Below, piece after piece: positions 49,927 through 60,782 of a stretch of 64,000 bases of DNA (position 1 is the first letter of the stretch; the number at the start of each line of letters is the position of its first letter). This DNA comes from Bacteroidales bacterium. GTDB taxonomy: Bacteria > Bacteroidota > Bacteroidia > Bacteroidales > F082. The stretch is from NCBI GenBank assembly GCA_024400425.1, contig JAKSMV010000011.1:24302-88301 (forward strand). The letters are read 5' to 3'. The translations under genes and the position numbers were made by a program. Under the pieces are notes generated by a model. That model searched no databases and was not told the origin of the DNA. It saw only the letters and a program-made list of their open reading frames with translations.

Positions 49927-52900
49927 TTGGCAACAAATACAACTGAAAGAATTAGTTTTGCGTCAATAAAGAAGCCTTTCGAATATCCTGATTTCCTTGA
50001 TATTCAGCTTCAAAGTTTTCGCGATTTTTTCCAACTGGAAACCAATCCGGACAACAGAAAAAACGAAGGCCTCTATAAGGTCTTTTCGGAGAATTTCCCT
50101 ATCACTGACGCAAGAGGCAATTTCACTTTAGAATTCTTGGATTATTATATTGATGCCCCAGTCTATAGTATTCCGGAATGCATCGAACGTGGAGTTTCAT
50201 ATTGTGTTCCGCTGAAAGCTAAGCTTAAGCTTTCCTGCAACGATGAGGAACACGAAGATTTCGAGACCGTGGTTCAGGATGTCTATTTGGGTAAGATCCC
50301 TTATATGACTCCTCGTGGCACTTTTGTGATCAATGGTGCTGAACGTGTTGTGGTCTCCCAATTGCACCGCTCTCCTGGTGTCTTCTTCGGTCAAAGTGTG
50401 CATACCAATGGTACCCTTCTCTATTCAGCCCGTATCATTCCTTTCAAGGGCTCATGGATGGAGTTCTCTACCGATATCAACAACGTGATGTATGCCTACA
50501 TCGACCGTAAGAAAAAATTGCCCATCACTACGCTGCTTCGTGCTATCGGTTACGAGACCGATAAGGATATCCTTGACATCTTCAATCTTGCCGAAGAGGT
50601 GAAGGTTTCGAAGGCTGGCTTGAAGCGTGTCTTGGGCCGTCGCTTAGCTGCTCGTGTTCTTCATACCTATAGTGAAGACTTCGTTAATGAAGATACAGGC
50701 GAATGCGTCTCTATCGAACGTAACCAACTCATCCTTGACCGTGATGTAGTCCTTGAAGAAGATCATATCCAGATGATTGTTGATTCGGGCGTGAAGACCA
50801 TCTTGCTGCATTGCGATGCTGAACAGAATGATAAAATGGCAGACTATTCTGTCATCTTCAATACCCTCCAAAAAGATACTACCAATTCCGAAAAGGAAGC
50901 TGTCGAATATATTTATCGCCAATTGCGTAATGCAGAACCGCCCGATGAGGAAACGGCTCGTGGCATTATCGAGAAATTGTTCTTCTCCGACAAGAGATAT
51001 GACTTGGGTTTGGTTGGCCGTTATCGTATCAATCGCAAACTCAACCTCGACATCCCTGCTGATGTGAAGGTCTTGACCAAGGAAGATATCATCGCCATCA
51101 TTAAGTATTTGGTTGAACTTCTGAGTCATAAGGCTGAAATCGATGATATCGACCACTTGAGCAATCGTCGTATCCGTACCGTCGGTGAACAACTGCAAGC
51201 ACAATTCGGCGTGGGTCTCGCTCGTATGGCCCGTACCATTCGTGAAAGAATGAATGTGCGCGACAACGAAGTGTTTACCCCAACCGATTTGATCAACGCC
51301 AAGAGCTTGTCGTCGGTCATTAACTCATTCTTTGGTACCAACCAATTGTCACAGTTTATGGACCAAACCAATCCTCTGTCAGAAATCACTCACAAACGTC
51401 GTATTTCTGCTCTGGGTCCTGGTGGTCTGTCGCGCGACCGTGCAGGTTTCGAGGTTCGTGACGTTCACTATACTCACTATGGCCGTTTGTGCACCATCGA
51501 AACTCCTGAAGGTCCTAACATCGGTCTGATTTCATCACTCTGCGTGTTCGCTAAGATTAACGATTTGGGCTTCATCGAAACACCTTACCGTAAGGTTGAA
51601 AACGGCAAGGTTGATTTTGATAATCCTCCTATCTATCTGACTGCCGAATTGGAAGAAGATAAGATTATCGCCCAAGCTACAACTCCAGTTGATGACGAAG
51701 GCCGCTTCATTGAAAAAGAAATCAAAGCCCGTTATATTGCCGATTATCCTATTGTCGCTCCTGAAGAAATTAACCTCATGGATGTCGGCCCTAACCAGAT
51801 TTCATCAATCGCAGCTTCGTTGATTCCTTTCTTGGAACACGACGATGCTAACCGTGCCTTGATGGGTTCTAACATGATGCGTCAGGCTGTGCCTTTGATG
51901 AATCCTGAAAGTCCTATCGTCGGTACAGGTATCGAACGCTATGTCGCAAGAGATTCTCGCGTGCTCATCACTGCCGAAGGCGATGGTGAAGTCATCTTCT
52001 CCGACTCTAAGACGATTAAGATTAGATATAACCGTACGGATGAAGAACGTCTGGTTAGTTTCGATGGCGACGAAAAGACCTACGAACTTACCAAATATGT
52101 CCGCACCAACCAAAACACCAGCATCAACATCAAGCCTATCGTTAGACATGGCGACCATGTGGTGAAGGGTCAAATCCTGACCGAAGGTTATGGTACCCAA
52201 AATGGTGACTTGGCATTGGGCCGCAACTTGAAGGTTGCCTTCATGCCTTGGAAGGGCTACAACTATGAGGATGCTATCGTTATCTCAGAACGTATCGTGA
52301 AGGAAGACTTGTTCACTTCAATTCATATCGAAGAGTTTACGACAGAAGTCCGTGATACGAAACGTGGTTTGGAAGAACTTACCAATGACATTCCAAACGT
52401 GAGCGCTGATGCAACCAAGGATTTGGACGAAAATGGTCTGATCCGCGTTGGTGCCGAAGTCAAGGAAGGTGATATCCTTATCGGTAAGATTACTCCTAAA
52501 GGCGAAACCGATCCTACTCCAGAAGAAAAGCTCCTTAGAGCTATCTTCGGCGACAAGGCAGGCGATGTGAAGAACGCTTCTCTGAAGGGTACTCCTTCCC
52601 TGAAGGGTGTCGTCATTGGCAAGCGCTTGTTCTCGCATGTCCAGAAGGACAGAAAGGCCAGAGCTAAGGATAAAGAAGACAGAGAGAGAAACAACGCCAT
52701 GAAGGCCAAGGATTTGCTGGCTCTCAAGAATGTCTTGGCCGAAAAGCTCATGACCATCTTGAACGGCTGCACCTCAATGGGCGTTTATGACAACTTCAAG
52801 AAGATCCTTATCCAAAAGAAGGTGAAGTTCACCGCGAAGGGCTTGATGGACATCGACTATATGACCGTTAACCCGAACAAGTGGACGAGTGACGAAAAGG

Positions 52901-53766
52901 TCAACAAGCTGGTCGGCGCTACTATCGACAACTATTCAATTAAATATAAGGAGATTGAAGGTAAATATAACCGTGAACAATATGTTACCGATGTCGGTGA
53001 TGAGCTGCCTACAGGTATCGTTCAGATGGCTAAGATCTATGTCGCCAAGAAGCGTAAGCTTATGATCGGTGACAAGATGGCTGGTCGTCACGGTAATAAG
53101 GGTATCGTTTCGAAGATTGTCCGTGCCGAAGATATGCCATTCTTGGCTGACGGTACGCCTGTCGATATCGTCCTTAACCCTCTGGGTGTGCCTTCGCGTA
53201 TGAACTTGGGTCAGATTTACGAAACCGTGCTCGGTTGGGCAGGTCACGAATTGGGTCTGAAGTTCGCTACTCCTATCTTCGATGGTGCCACCTTGTCTGA
53301 AATCAACGAGTACATGCGCCAAGCAGGCCTGCCTGAGAATGGCCGTATGCAGTTGTATGATGGCGAGACGGGTGAACCATTCGACCAACCAGCAACCGTC
53401 GGCTACATCTACATGCTGAAGTTGCACCACATGGTTGACGACAAGATGCACGCTCGTTCCATTGGACCATATTCATTGATTACGCAACAGCCTCTGGGTG
53501 GTAAAGCTCAGTTCGGTGGCCAGCGTTTCGGTGAAATGGAAGTCTGGGCTCTCGAGGCATTCGGTGCCAGCAATGTGCTCCAAGAAATCCTTACCGTCAA
53601 GTCAGACGACGTCAATGGCCGTGCCAAGGCATACGAAGCCATTGTCAAGGGCGACAACATGGGTGTCCCTGGTCTTCCTGAGTCGTTTAACGTGTTGATT
53701 CACGAATTGCGCGGTTTGGGCCTCGAAATCACCTTTAAAGATAAGAATGGCAAAGTCTTGAATTGA
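49927..53766 (+). CDS. rpoB: RNA polymerase beta subunit
   Basis: A 1279-residue beta subunit. The start codon is TTG 49927: the ensuing [20 protein letters not shown] aligns with the usual Bacteroidota N terminus and no ATG lies nearby. The rifampicin region is wild type: [20 protein letters not shown] has the Asp, His and Ser contacts intact. Active-site motifs include [10 protein letters not shown] and EMEVWALEA near the C terminus. Confidence 0.97.
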   Translation: MATNTTERISFASIKKPFEYPDFLDIQLQSFRDFFQLETNPDNRKNEGLYKVFSENFPITDARGNFTLEFLDYYIDAPVYSIPECIERGVSYCVPLKAKLKLSCNDEEHEDFETVVQDVYLGKIPYMTPRGTFVINGAERVVVSQLHRSPGVFFGQSVHTNGTLLYSARIIPFKGSWMEFSTDINNVMYAYIDRKKKLPITTLLRAIGYETDKDILDIFNLAEEVKVSKAGLKRVLGRRLAARVLHTYSEDFVNEDTGECVSIERNQLILDRDVVLEEDHIQMIVDSGVKTILLHCDAEQNDKMADYSVIFNTLQKDTTNSEKEAVEYIYRQLRNAEPPDEETARGIIEKLFFSDKRYDLGLVGRYRINRKLNLDIPADVKVLTKEDIIAIIKYLVELLSHKAEIDDIDHLSNRRIRTVGEQLQAQFGVGLARMARTIRERMNVRDNEVFTPTDLINAKSLSSVINSFFGTNQLSQFMDQTNPLSEITHKRRISALGPGGLSRDRAGFEVRDVHYTHYGRLCTIETPEGPNIGLISSLCVFAKINDLGFIETPYRKVENGKVDFDNPPIYLTAELEEDKIIAQATTPVDDEGRFIEKEIKARYIADYPIVAPEEINLMDVGPNQISSIAASLIPFLEHDDANRALMGSNMMRQAVPLMNPESPIVGTGIERYVARDSRVLITAEGDGEVIFSDSKTIKIRYNRTDEERLVSFDGDEKTYELTKYVRTNQNTSINIKPIVRHGDHVVKGQILTEGYGTQNGDLALGRNLKVAFMPWKGYNYEDAIVISERIVKEDLFTSIHIEEFTTEVRDTKRGLEELTNDIPNVSADATKDLDENGLIRVGAEVKEGDILIGKITPKGETDPTPEEKLLRAIFGDKAGDVKNASLKGTPSLKGVVIGKRLFSHVQKDRKARAKDKEDRERNNAMKAKDLLALKNVLAEKLMTILNGCTSMGVYDNFKKILIQKKVKFTAKGLMDIDYMTVNPNKWTSDEKVNKLVGATIDNYSIKYKEIEGKYNREQYVTDVGDELPTGIVQMAKIYVAKKRKLMIGDKMAGRHGNKGIVSKIVRAEDMPFLADGTPVDIVLNPLGVPSRMNLGQIYETVLGWAGHELGLKFATPIFDGATLSEINEYMRQAGLPENGRMQLYDGETGEPFDQPATVGYIYMLKLHHMVDDKMHARSIGPYSLITQQPLGGKAQFGGQRFGEMEVWALEAFGASNVLQEILTVKSDDVNGRAKAYEAIVKGDNMGVPGLPESFNVLIHELRGLGLEITFKDKNGKVLN

Positions 53767-53801
53767 TGTTGAACAAGTTCTGAAAATAATATTGTAACAT
53801 A

Positions 53802-56800
53802 ATGGTCAATAACACAATAAATAGCAACTTCGATAGCATTACCGTCAGTTTGGCTTCTCCAGAATCCATTCTTGGACGTTCGCATGGTGAGGTTCTGAAA
53901 CCTGAAACCATCAACTACCGTACTTACAAACCCGAAATTGGCGGTTTGTTCTGCGAAAGGATTTTCGGACCAACAAAGGACTGGGAATGCCATTGCGGTA
54001 AGTACAAGCGCATCAGATATAAGAACATCATCTGCGACCATTGCGGTGTTGAAGTTACCGAGAAGAAAGTCAGACGTGAACGCATGGGCCACATCTCATT
54101 GGTGGTTCCTGTAGCTCATATCTGGTATTTCCGCTCGCTTCCTAATAAGATTGGTGCTTTGTTGGGCATCCCAACCAAGAAGCTGGATACCATCATCTAT
54201 TACGAACGCTACATCGTTATCCAAGGCGGTGCCCTTGAAGGTAAAGACATTCCTGACGACAACGAAGGCCGTAAGGTCACGAAGTTGGAATTCCTGACGG
54301 AAGAACAGTATTTGACTTTGATGGAATCGCTTCCTATCGATAATCAATATCTTCCAGAAGATGATGCCAACAAGTTCATCGCAAAGATGGGTGCTGAAGC
54401 TATCTATGACTTGCTCCAACGCTTAGACATTGATGCTGAAGCCGACAGACTTCGTGCTGAAGCCAACGAGGCAAAAGCCCAACAGAAGAAACAGGATTTG
54501 CTGAAGCGTCTTCAGGTTTTTGAAGCCTTCCGCGAAGCCAACAAGCATATCGAAAACCGTCCTGAATGGATGATTGTGAAAGTGGTTCCGGTTATCCCTC
54601 CTGAGTTGAGACCTCTCGTTCCGCTCGATGGCGGCCGTTTCGCTACTTCCGACTTGAACGACCTTTATCGCCGTGTCATAATTCGTAACAACCGTCTGAA
54701 GCGTTTGTTGGAAATCAATGCTCCTGACGTCATCATGCGTAACGAAAAACGTATGCTTCAGGAAGCCGTCGATTCGCTGTTCGACAACTCTCGTAAGTCG
54801 AGTGCTGTGAAGACAGATTCGAATCGTCCTCTGAAGTCGTTGAGCGATAGTCTGAAAGGTAAGCAAGGCCGTTTCCGTCAGAACTTGCTCGGTAAGCGTG
54901 TTGACTATTCTGGCCGTTCCGTTATCGTGGTTGGTCCAGACCTTCACATGAACGAATGCGGTCTGCCTAAGGATATGGCTGCCGAATTGTTCAAGCCATT
55001 TATCATCCGCAAGCTTATCGAACGCGGTTTGGTGAAGACTGTGAAGTCGGCAAAGAAGATTGTTGAACGCAAGGATGCTGTGATTTGGGAAATCCTTGAA
55101 AATGTTTTGAAGGGTCACCCGATTCTGTTGAACCGTGCTCCTACACTGCACCGTTTGGGTATTCAAGCCTTCCAGCCAAAGTTGATTGAAGGTAAAGCTA
55201 TCCGTCTGCACCCATTGGTTTGTACTGCATTTAATGCTGACTTCGATGGTGACCAGATGGCTGTTCACGTACCGCTTGGCAATGCTGCTGTTCTTGAAGC
55301 TCAAATTTTGATGCTGGCTTCTCACAATATCTTAAATCCATCCAATGGCGCTCCTATCACCCTGCCTTCACAAGACATGGTTCTTGGCTTGTACTATATC
55401 ACCAAGCCTCGTAAGAGTACTCCTGAACATCCTGTGAAGGGTGAAGGAATGAGATTCTATTCGCCAGAAGAAGTCATCATTGCCCACAATGAAGGTCGTG
55501 CCGACATGCACGCCAACATTAAGGTGAAAGTGAATGTCCGCGAAGACGGCAAACTCGTCAACAAGTTGGTCGAAACTACTGTTGGTCGCGTCATCTTCAA
55601 TACTGTTGTCCCTGACGATTTCGGTTTTATCAACGAGCTGCTGACCAAGAAGTCACTCCGTACTATCGTCGGTGAAATGGTGCGCGTTGAAGGTACTGCT
55701 ATCACAACCAAGTTCTTGGACGATATCAAGAGCATGGGTTACTATCAGGCTTATAAAGGTGGTCTGTCATTCAACTTGGGCAATGTGCTTGTCCCTGAAA
55801 TGAAGGGCAACCTCATCGCCGATGCTAATGCCAAGGCTTCTGAAATCCGTCAATACGAAAAGATGGGTTTCATGGGTCCTAACGAACGCTATAACCAAAT
55901 CGTTGACCTTTGGACTGACGTCAACTCCAAGCTGACCAAGGAAGTGATGAATGTCCTGTCGAGCGATGACCAAGGTTTCAACCCAGTATATATGATGCTG
56001 CACTCTGGTGCTCGTGGTTCTGAAGCACAGGTTTCACAGTTGTGCGGTATGAGAGGTCTGATGGCTAAGCCTATGAAGGCTGGTTCTGGTGGATCTGAAA
56101 TTATCGAAAACCCAATTTTGTCGAACTTCCAAGAAGGTCTGTCGGTGTTGGAATACTTCATTTCAACTCACGGTGCTCGTAAGGGTTTGGCTGATACTGC
56201 TTTGAAGACCGCTGACGCTGGTTATCTGACCCGTCGTTTGGTTGACGTGGCTCACGATGTTATCATCACTGAAAAGGACTGCGGTACCCTCCGCGGTATG
56301 ACCATCTCGCGTGGTGAAGAACAAAAAGAACCTGGCAAGCACTCCTTATTCTACGACCGTATCTTGGGTCGTGTGGCTCTGCACGATGTGTTCCATCCTC
56401 AATCGGGTGAACTTATCGTAGGCAGCGGTGTTGAAATCAACGAGGCACTGGCCGAGGCTATCGATGAATCACCACTTGAAAGTGTCGAAATCCGTTCCGT
56501 GTTGACTTGCGAATCGAAGCGTGGCGTTTGCGCCAACTGCTATGGCCGTAACCTATCGTCCAGCAAACTGGTGCAGAAAGGTGAGGCTGTGGGCGTTATC
56601 GCAGCTCAGTCAATCGGTGAACCTGGTACTCAGCTGACACTTCGTACCTTCCACCAAGGTGGTAAGGCTTCGAAGGGCCTTGTGGCCAACAGCACGGATG
56701 CCAAGTATGATGGCTATCTTGAAATCGATGAACTCCGTTCGGTTGATGCCGAAAAGGATGGCGTCAAGTATCAAGTGGTCATTGGCCGTTCTGCCGAAAT

Positions 56801-58103
56801 GAAACTCCACGATAACAATACCAATGTCGTTCTGATGACTACCAACATCCCATACGGCGCCAAGCTTTACTTCAAGTCGGGCGACCAAGTGAAGAAGGGC
56901 GACAAGATTTGTGAATGGGATCCATATAACGCTACCATCGTCTCTGAAAAGGCTGGTGAGGTTCGCTTCAGCAACTTGATTGAAGGTTCTACCTACCGTG
57001 CTGAAATCATTGCCGAAACCGGTTTCGAAGAACGCGTCATTACTGAAAGCAAGAGAGGTGCCAAGAATCCTCTTATTGAAATCGTTGATGGTAACGATGA
57101 AGTCATCGTATCATACGACTTGCCAGTTGATGCACACGTCATGGTCAAGGAAGGCGAGAAGATTGCCGCTGGTGACCAGTTGGTTAGAATTCCTCGTAAT
57201 GTTTCTGGTGGTGGCGATATCACTGGTGGTCTGCCACGTGTTCAGGAACTCTTCGAAGCTCGTAATCCTATCGATCCAGCTATCGTTTCTGAAATTGATG
57301 GTGAAGTCCACCTCGAGAAGAAACTGAAGCGCGGTAACCGTGAAGTCGTTGTTACGGCAAAGACTGGTGAAGAAAAACGCTACCTCATCCCAACTTCGAA
57401 GCAGATTCTTGCCCAAGAGAATGACTTTGTGAAAGCAGGTCAACCTCTGTCGGAAGGTGCCATCACCCCAGCCAGCATCTTGGCTATCATGGGCCCAATG
57501 AAGGTGCAGGAATACATCGTCAACGAAGCACAAAGCGTGTACCGTCAACAAGGTGTGGTCATCAACGACAAACACTTTGAGGTCATTGTCCGTCAGATGA
57601 TGCGTAAGGTCGAAATCATCGATCCAGGTGATACCCGCTTCTTGCAAGGCGACTTGGTCAACAAACTGATATTCCAAGAAGAGAATGACGACATCTTCGG
57701 CAAGTTCTATGTTGAAGATCCAGGTGCATCAGAGACTTTGCATAAAGGCGCTATCATTTCAGCTATGAAACTCCGCGAGGAGCAATCGGCACTGAAACGT
57801 AAGGACTTGGCTCTGCCAACCGTACGTCCTGCTAAGCCGGCTACGGCTACCCAAATCCTGCAAGGTATCACTCGCGCTGCTTTGGCTACCGAAAGTTTCA
57901 TCTCGGCTGCTTCGTTCCAGGAAACAACCAAGGTGCTGACCAATGCTGCCATCGCTGCTAAGACTGACTACCTGCTTGGTATGAAGGAAAACGTCATCGT
58001 AGGCCATAAGATTCCTGCAGGAACCGGCTTGCGTGAATATGAAGACCTTATCGTTGCTTCGCGTGAAGAATACGATGCGCTGAACGAACAGGCCAATAAC
58101 TAA
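53802..58103 (+). CDS. rpoC: RNA polymerase beta-prime subunit
   Basis: A 1433-residue subunit with N-terminal zinc cysteines ([20 protein letters not shown]), the catalytic loop [15 protein letters not shown], and the downstream zinc group [13 protein letters not shown]. The rpoB-rpoC gap is 35 nt. A strong terminator follows. Confidence 0.97.
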   Translation: MVNNTINSNFDSITVSLASPESILGRSHGEVLKPETINYRTYKPEIGGLFCERIFGPTKDWECHCGKYKRIRYKNIICDHCGVEVTEKKVRRERMGHISLVVPVAHIWYFRSLPNKIGALLGIPTKKLDTIIYYERYIVIQGGALEGKDIPDDNEGRKVTKLEFLTEEQYLTLMESLPIDNQYLPEDDANKFIAKMGAEAIYDLLQRLDIDAEADRLRAEANEAKAQQKKQDLLKRLQVFEAFREANKHIENRPEWMIVKVVPVIPPELRPLVPLDGGRFATSDLNDLYRRVIIRNNRLKRLLEINAPDVIMRNEKRMLQEAVDSLFDNSRKSSAVKTDSNRPLKSLSDSLKGKQGRFRQNLLGKRVDYSGRSVIVVGPDLHMNECGLPKDMAAELFKPFIIRKLIERGLVKTVKSAKKIVERKDAVIWEILENVLKGHPILLNRAPTLHRLGIQAFQPKLIEGKAIRLHPLVCTAFNADFDGDQMAVHVPLGNAAVLEAQILMLASHNILNPSNGAPITLPSQDMVLGLYYITKPRKSTPEHPVKGEGMRFYSPEEVIIAHNEGRADMHANIKVKVNVREDGKLVNKLVETTVGRVIFNTVVPDDFGFINELLTKKSLRTIVGEMVRVEGTAITTKFLDDIKSMGYYQAYKGGLSFNLGNVLVPEMKGNLIADANAKASEIRQYEKMGFMGPNERYNQIVDLWTDVNSKLTKEVMNVLSSDDQGFNPVYMMLHSGARGSEAQVSQLCGMRGLMAKPMKAGSGGSEIIENPILSNFQEGLSVLEYFISTHGARKGLADTALKTADAGYLTRRLVDVAHDVIITEKDCGTLRGMTISRGEEQKEPGKHSLFYDRILGRVALHDVFHPQSGELIVGSGVEINEALAEAIDESPLESVEIRSVLTCESKRGVCANCYGRNLSSSKLVQKGEAVGVIAAQSIGEPGTQLTLRTFHQGGKASKGLVANSTDAKYDGYLEIDELRSVDAEKDGVKYQVVIGRSAEMKLHDNNTNVVLMTTNIPYGAKLYFKSGDQVKKGDKICEWDPYNATIVSEKAGEVRFSNLIEGSTYRAEIIAETGFEERVITESKRGAKNPLIEIVDGNDEVIVSYDLPVDAHVMVKEGEKIAAGDQLVRIPRNVSGGGDITGGLPRVQELFEARNPIDPAIVSEIDGEVHLEKKLKRGNREVVVTAKTGEEKRYLIPTSKQILAQENDFVKAGQPLSEGAITPASILAIMGPMKVQEYIVNEAQSVYRQQGVVINDKHFEVIVRQMMRKVEIIDPGDTRFLQGDLVNKLIFQEENDDIFGKFYVEDPGASETLHKGAIISAMKLREEQSALKRKDLALPTVRPAKPATATQILQGITRAALATESFISAASFQETTKVLTNAAIAAKTDYLLGMKENVIVGHKIPAGTGLREYEDLIVASREEYDALNEQANN

Positions 58104-58117
58104 TCATTAACTATCAG

Positions 58118-58156
58118 AAGTGGGAACAGCCGTTTTGACTTGTTCCCACTTTTGTT
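58118..58156 (+). terminator. Terminator after rpoC
   Basis: AAGTGGGAACA pairs with TGTTCCCACTT around a 12-nt loop, followed by TTGTTT. Confidence 0.85.
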
Positions 58157-58174
58157 TATAATCAAAATTGTATT

Positions 58175-58483
58175 ATGGATAACAATCAAAAAAACAATCA
58201 GTTGAATATTGAATTAAGTGATGAAGTCGCCGAAGGCAAATATTCTAATTTAGCTATCATCACTCATTCTCCGATTGAGTTTGTCGTTGATTTTGCACAA
58301 ATGCTGCCTGGAAATCCAAAGGCAAAGGTGAGATCAAGAATCATCATGACACCTCAAAATGCAAAACGTTTGTATAAGGCTTTGGCTGACAATCTCGCCA
58401 AATACGAACAACAGCATGGCCAAATCAAGGATGCTGGCGATACCATCCCATTCAATATGGGTGGTCCGACAGCAATGGCTTAA
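58175..58483 (+). CDS. DUF3467-family protein
   Basis: A 102-residue protein: IELSDEVAEGKYSNLAIITH and EFVVDFAQMLPGNPKAKVRS, the DUF3467 pattern of small, mainly beta proteins with a helical C-terminal end. Commonly located directly after rpoC in Bacteroidota. Function unknown to me. Confidence 0.88.
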   Translation: MDNNQKNNQLNIELSDEVAEGKYSNLAIITHSPIEFVVDFAQMLPGNPKAKVRSRIIMTPQNAKRLYKALADNLAKYEQQHGQIKDAGDTIPFNMGGPTAMA

Positions 58484-58500
58484 TCAAGTTACTTTAAATG

Positions 58501-58538
58501 AAAGACGAGCAGACTCATGAATCTGCTCGTCTTTTTTT
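58501..58538. terminator. Terminator between DUF3467 and lemA
   Basis: AAAGACGAGCAGA pairs with TCTGCTCGTCTTT around an 8-nt loop, with a T-run on the plus strand and A-run before it. Confidence 0.85.
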
Positions 58539-58552
58539 GTTATAAGTCTTGG

Positions 58553-59125
58553 TTAGAAAGTTTCAGGTGCCTTATCAGCTCCCTTGTCGGCCTCGAAGTA
58601 GGCGCGCTGCTCGAAACCGAACAGCTTGGCAATGAGGTTGCTTGGGAAACGACGCACCTTTTGGTTATATGACTTTGCCGTTTCGTTGAATCGCTCACGC
58701 TCAATGGCAATTCGGTTTTCGCAACCTGTCAGTTCGGCTTGCAAAGCGAGGTATTCTTCGTTGGCCTTCAAGTCGGGATAGTCCTCGACGCTAACGAGAA
58801 GTCGGCCAATGGATTGTGACAATTCATCTTGTGCGGTTTCGTAGGAATTGAGGTCAGTCGCTTCGTCAATGTTGACGTTGGTAGCTGTAGCTTTGGCTCG
58901 TGCTTCGGTGACTGCAATCAGTGTACCTTGCTCATATTCAGTGTATTGCTTTACTACTGCCGCAATATTTGGAATAAGGTTGGCACGTCGCTGATAGACA
59001 TTCTCGACTTGGCTCCAAGCTGTCCTTACAGCCTCTTGTTGCTTGACAAAAGAATTGTATGTCGAAGCTCCCCAAATCAGGATCAGGACGACAATGGCGA
59101 TGACAGCAATCCAAATCTTTCTCAT
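58553..59125 (-). CDS. lemA: LemA-family membrane protein
   Basis: A 190-residue protein with an N-terminal membrane anchor (KIWIAVIAIVVLILIWGAST) and a long coiled helical domain with NSFVKQQEAVRTAWSQVENV, RRANLIPNIAAVV and YNQKVRRFPSNLIAKLFGF, classic LemA motifs. The helical domain probably faces the periplasm. Role unknown; the family is conserved. Starts 12 nt after pyrI and so is co-transcribed with pyrBI. Confidence 0.92.
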   Translation of the reverse strand: MRKIWIAVIAIVVLILIWGASTYNSFVKQQEAVRTAWSQVENVYQRRANLIPNIAAVVKQYTEYEQGTLIAVTEARAKATATNVNIDEATDLNSYETAQDELSQSIGRLLVSVEDYPDLKANEEYLALQAELTGCENRIAIERERFNETAKSYNQKVRRFPSNLIAKLFGFEQRAYFEADKGADKAPETF

Positions 59126-59137
59126 GAGTTCAAGCGA

Positions 59138-59605
59138 TTATATAAACTCCAACTGGTCCAATGAAGTGTTCTTTTCGCAATAGTGGCAATGGAGCTTGGT
59201 CTCGCCTTTAGCATCTTTCACCAGGGTGAACTTGGTAGGAACATCGTGTTCCTTGTTGGTGATGCAGTTGGGATTGAAGCACTTGACGATGTGCTCGATT
59301 TTCTCGGGAACATTGACAGTCTGCTTGTTGACCACTTCGTAGTCCTTGATTTCGATAAGCGAGGCGGTAGGAGCAACCAAGGCGACTTTGTTGATTTCTT
59401 CAGGCTTGAAGAACTTGTCAGAAATCTTGATGATGCCTTTGCTGCCGTATTTCTTGCTTTCGAGGTTGGTGCCGAAGTAGATGGGGTTGCTCACTTTTTC
59501 CAAGCCCAAGATTTTCACGACTTGAAACACTTTGTCGGCTGGAATATGGTCGATAACGGTTCCGTTTTCAATGGCGGAAACGATTAATTCTTTTCTTTTT
59601 TCCAT
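59138..59605 (-). CDS. pyrI: Aspartate carbamoyltransferase regulatory subunit
   Basis: A 155-residue regulatory chain: N-terminal nucleotide-binding part with IENGTVIDHIPADKVFQVVK and the zinc domain with CFNPNCITNKE (C-x4-C) and LHCHYCEKN (C-x2-C). It binds CTP/ATP and controls PyrB allosterically. The pairing of pyrB with pyrI means an E. coli-type holoenzyme. It follows pyrB after 35 nt. Confidence 0.95.
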   Translation of the reverse strand: MEKRKELIVSAIENGTVIDHIPADKVFQVVKILGLEKVSNPIYFGTNLESKKYGSKGIIKISDKFFKPEEINKVALVAPTASLIEIKDYEVVNKQTVNVPEKIEHIVKCFNPNCITNKEHDVPTKFTLVKDAKGETKLHCHYCEKNTSLDQLEFI

Positions 59606-59640
59606 AGTGTGATGATTTCAATTGTTTGATTGATAGTTGA

Positions 59641-60561
59641 TTATTTGAGTCCAAGAATTGAAGCGATGAGAGCTTGACGTGCATATACGCCATTTTGGGC
59701 TTGTTGGAAGTAATATGCTTTCGGATTGGCATCCACATCGACATGAATCTCGTTGACGCGTGGCAGTGGGTGCAGCACACGGCAGTTTGGCTTCGAGTCT
59801 TCGAGCATGTAGTTGCGGAGTACATACGAATTCTTCACTCTCTCGTATTCTTCTGGGTCTGGGAAACGCTCGCGTTGGATGCGGGTCATGTAGATGATGT
59901 CGGAATGTGGAATGGCATCTTCCAACTCGGTGTATTGGTTGTATTCCAGATTTGCATCCTTGATGTGTTGCTTCACGACGCTCGGAAGTTTCAGTTCGAC
60001 AGGCGAAACGAGGTTGAATTTTGCGTTGAAGTTGCACATGGCTTCAACAAGGCTATGAACGGTGCGTCCGTATTTGAGGTCACCGACGAGGGTGATTTCC
60101 AAGTCTTTAAGCGTGCCTTGAGTCTTGCGGATGCTGTAAAGGTCGAGCATGCATTGGGTTGGATGTTGGTTGGCGCCATCACCAGCGTTGATGATCGGCA
60201 CTTTCGACACTTCGGAGGCAAAACGTGCTGAGCCTTCGATAGGGTTACGCATGACGATAAGGTCGGCATAGCTGGCTACCATGGTGATGGTGTCGGCCAA
60301 TGATTCGCCTTTTTGGATACTGGTTCCCGATGTGCTGCTGAAACCGATGACGTTGCCGCCCAAAAGTTGGATGGCAGTCTCGAAACTGAGGCGTGTACGG
60401 GTAGATGGCTCGAAGAACAACGACGCGATGATGCGACCGTTAAGCAGGTTCTGGTGCGGGTTCTTCTCGAAGTCTTCAGCGATGTCCAAAACATGGCAGA
60501 TTTCTTCCGGTGTGTAGTCGCTGATCGAAATCAGGCTACGGTTTTTCAGTGAAATTGACAT
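59641..60561 (-). CDS. pyrB: Aspartate carbamoyltransferase catalytic subunit
   Basis: A 306-residue enzyme that condenses carbamoyl phosphate and aspartate in pyrimidine synthesis. Active-site motifs: [27 protein letters not shown] and [12 protein letters not shown]. The ATG at 60561 is overlapped by the leader ORF (60546-60707), and a terminator hairpin lies 30-59 nt upstream, so control by attenuation is likely. Confidence 0.96.
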   Translation of the reverse strand: MSISLKNRSLISISDYTPEEICHVLDIAEDFEKNPHQNLLNGRIIASLFFEPSTRTRLSFETAIQLLGGNVIGFSSTSGTSIQKGESLADTITMVASYADLIVMRNPIEGSARFASEVSKVPIINAGDGANQHPTQCMLDLYSIRKTQGTLKDLEITLVGDLKYGRTVHSLVEAMCNFNAKFNLVSPVELKLPSVVKQHIKDANLEYNQYTELEDAIPHSDIIYMTRIQRERFPDPEEYERVKNSYVLRNYMLEDSKPNCRVLHPLPRVNEIHVDVDANPKAYYFQQAQNGVYARQALIASILGLK

Positions 60562-60707
60562 AGGCGTATAGGTTTAGTTTTGTTATTGACAAAAAAAAGA
60601 CGGCCAATGGTTTGACCGTCAATATGTAAATAAATGAAATTCAAATCAATGGAATTTGACAATTCCTTTTTTGCATTGCTTTCCGGTGATTTGATTAAGT
60701 AACTCAT
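60546..60707 (-). CDS. Putative pyrBI leader peptide (53 codons)
   Basis: On the minus strand, ATG at 60705-60707 opens a frame [17 protein letters not shown]... that continues through a U-rich region, straight through the terminator stem and its T8 tract (read as LFF), and stops at 60546-60548, inside the start of pyrB in another frame. This arrangement matches the E. coli pyrBI leader peptide, which is also translated across its attenuator. The peptide itself shows no conserved domain and probably acts only by being translated. Confidence 0.6.
   Translation of the reverse strand: MSYLIKSPESNAKKELSNSIDLNFIYLHIDGQTIGRLFFVNNKTKPIRLCQFH
60591..60620 (-). terminator. Attenuator upstream of pyrBI
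   Basis: Minus strand: GACGGTC pairs with GGCCGTC (one G-T pair) around an 8-nt loop, followed by T8. No gene lies upstream on this strand other than the pyrB leader. Upstream RNA (about 60621-60650) is unusually rich in U, the type of pause region expected for UTP sensing. Confidence 0.75.
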
Positions 60708-60714
60708 CAAGCCG

Positions 60715-60722
60715 CAAAATTA
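60715..60722 (-). promoter_or_regulatory. -7 promoter element of pyrBI
   Basis: The minus strand reads TAATTTTG, 7 nt upstream of the leader ATG. The transcript would therefore start close to that ATG. Confidence 0.5.
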
Positions 60723-60754
60723 CATTTTTTTATCTTCTTGAGAGAAAAAATCAC

Positions 60755-60762
60755 TATTTTTG
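60755..60762 (+). promoter_or_regulatory. -7 promoter element of argS
   Basis: TATTTTTG, 20 nt before ATG 60783. It excludes the longer frame from 60738. Confidence 0.5.
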
Positions 60763-60782
60763 TGCAATTAAATCTTATTGAA

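Noticed and set aside
50644..51204. 186-residue antisense frame inside rpoB
   Set aside because: It mirrors conserved rpoB codons, has no start signals or family features, and rpoB itself is certain.
51300..51500. Rifampicin resistance substitutions in rpoB
   Set aside because: The Asp, His and Ser contact residues of the resistance region are all wild type.
54423..55325. 300-residue antisense frame inside rpoC
   Set aside because: Shadow frame opposite a highly conserved gene; composition follows reverse-complemented rpoC codons.
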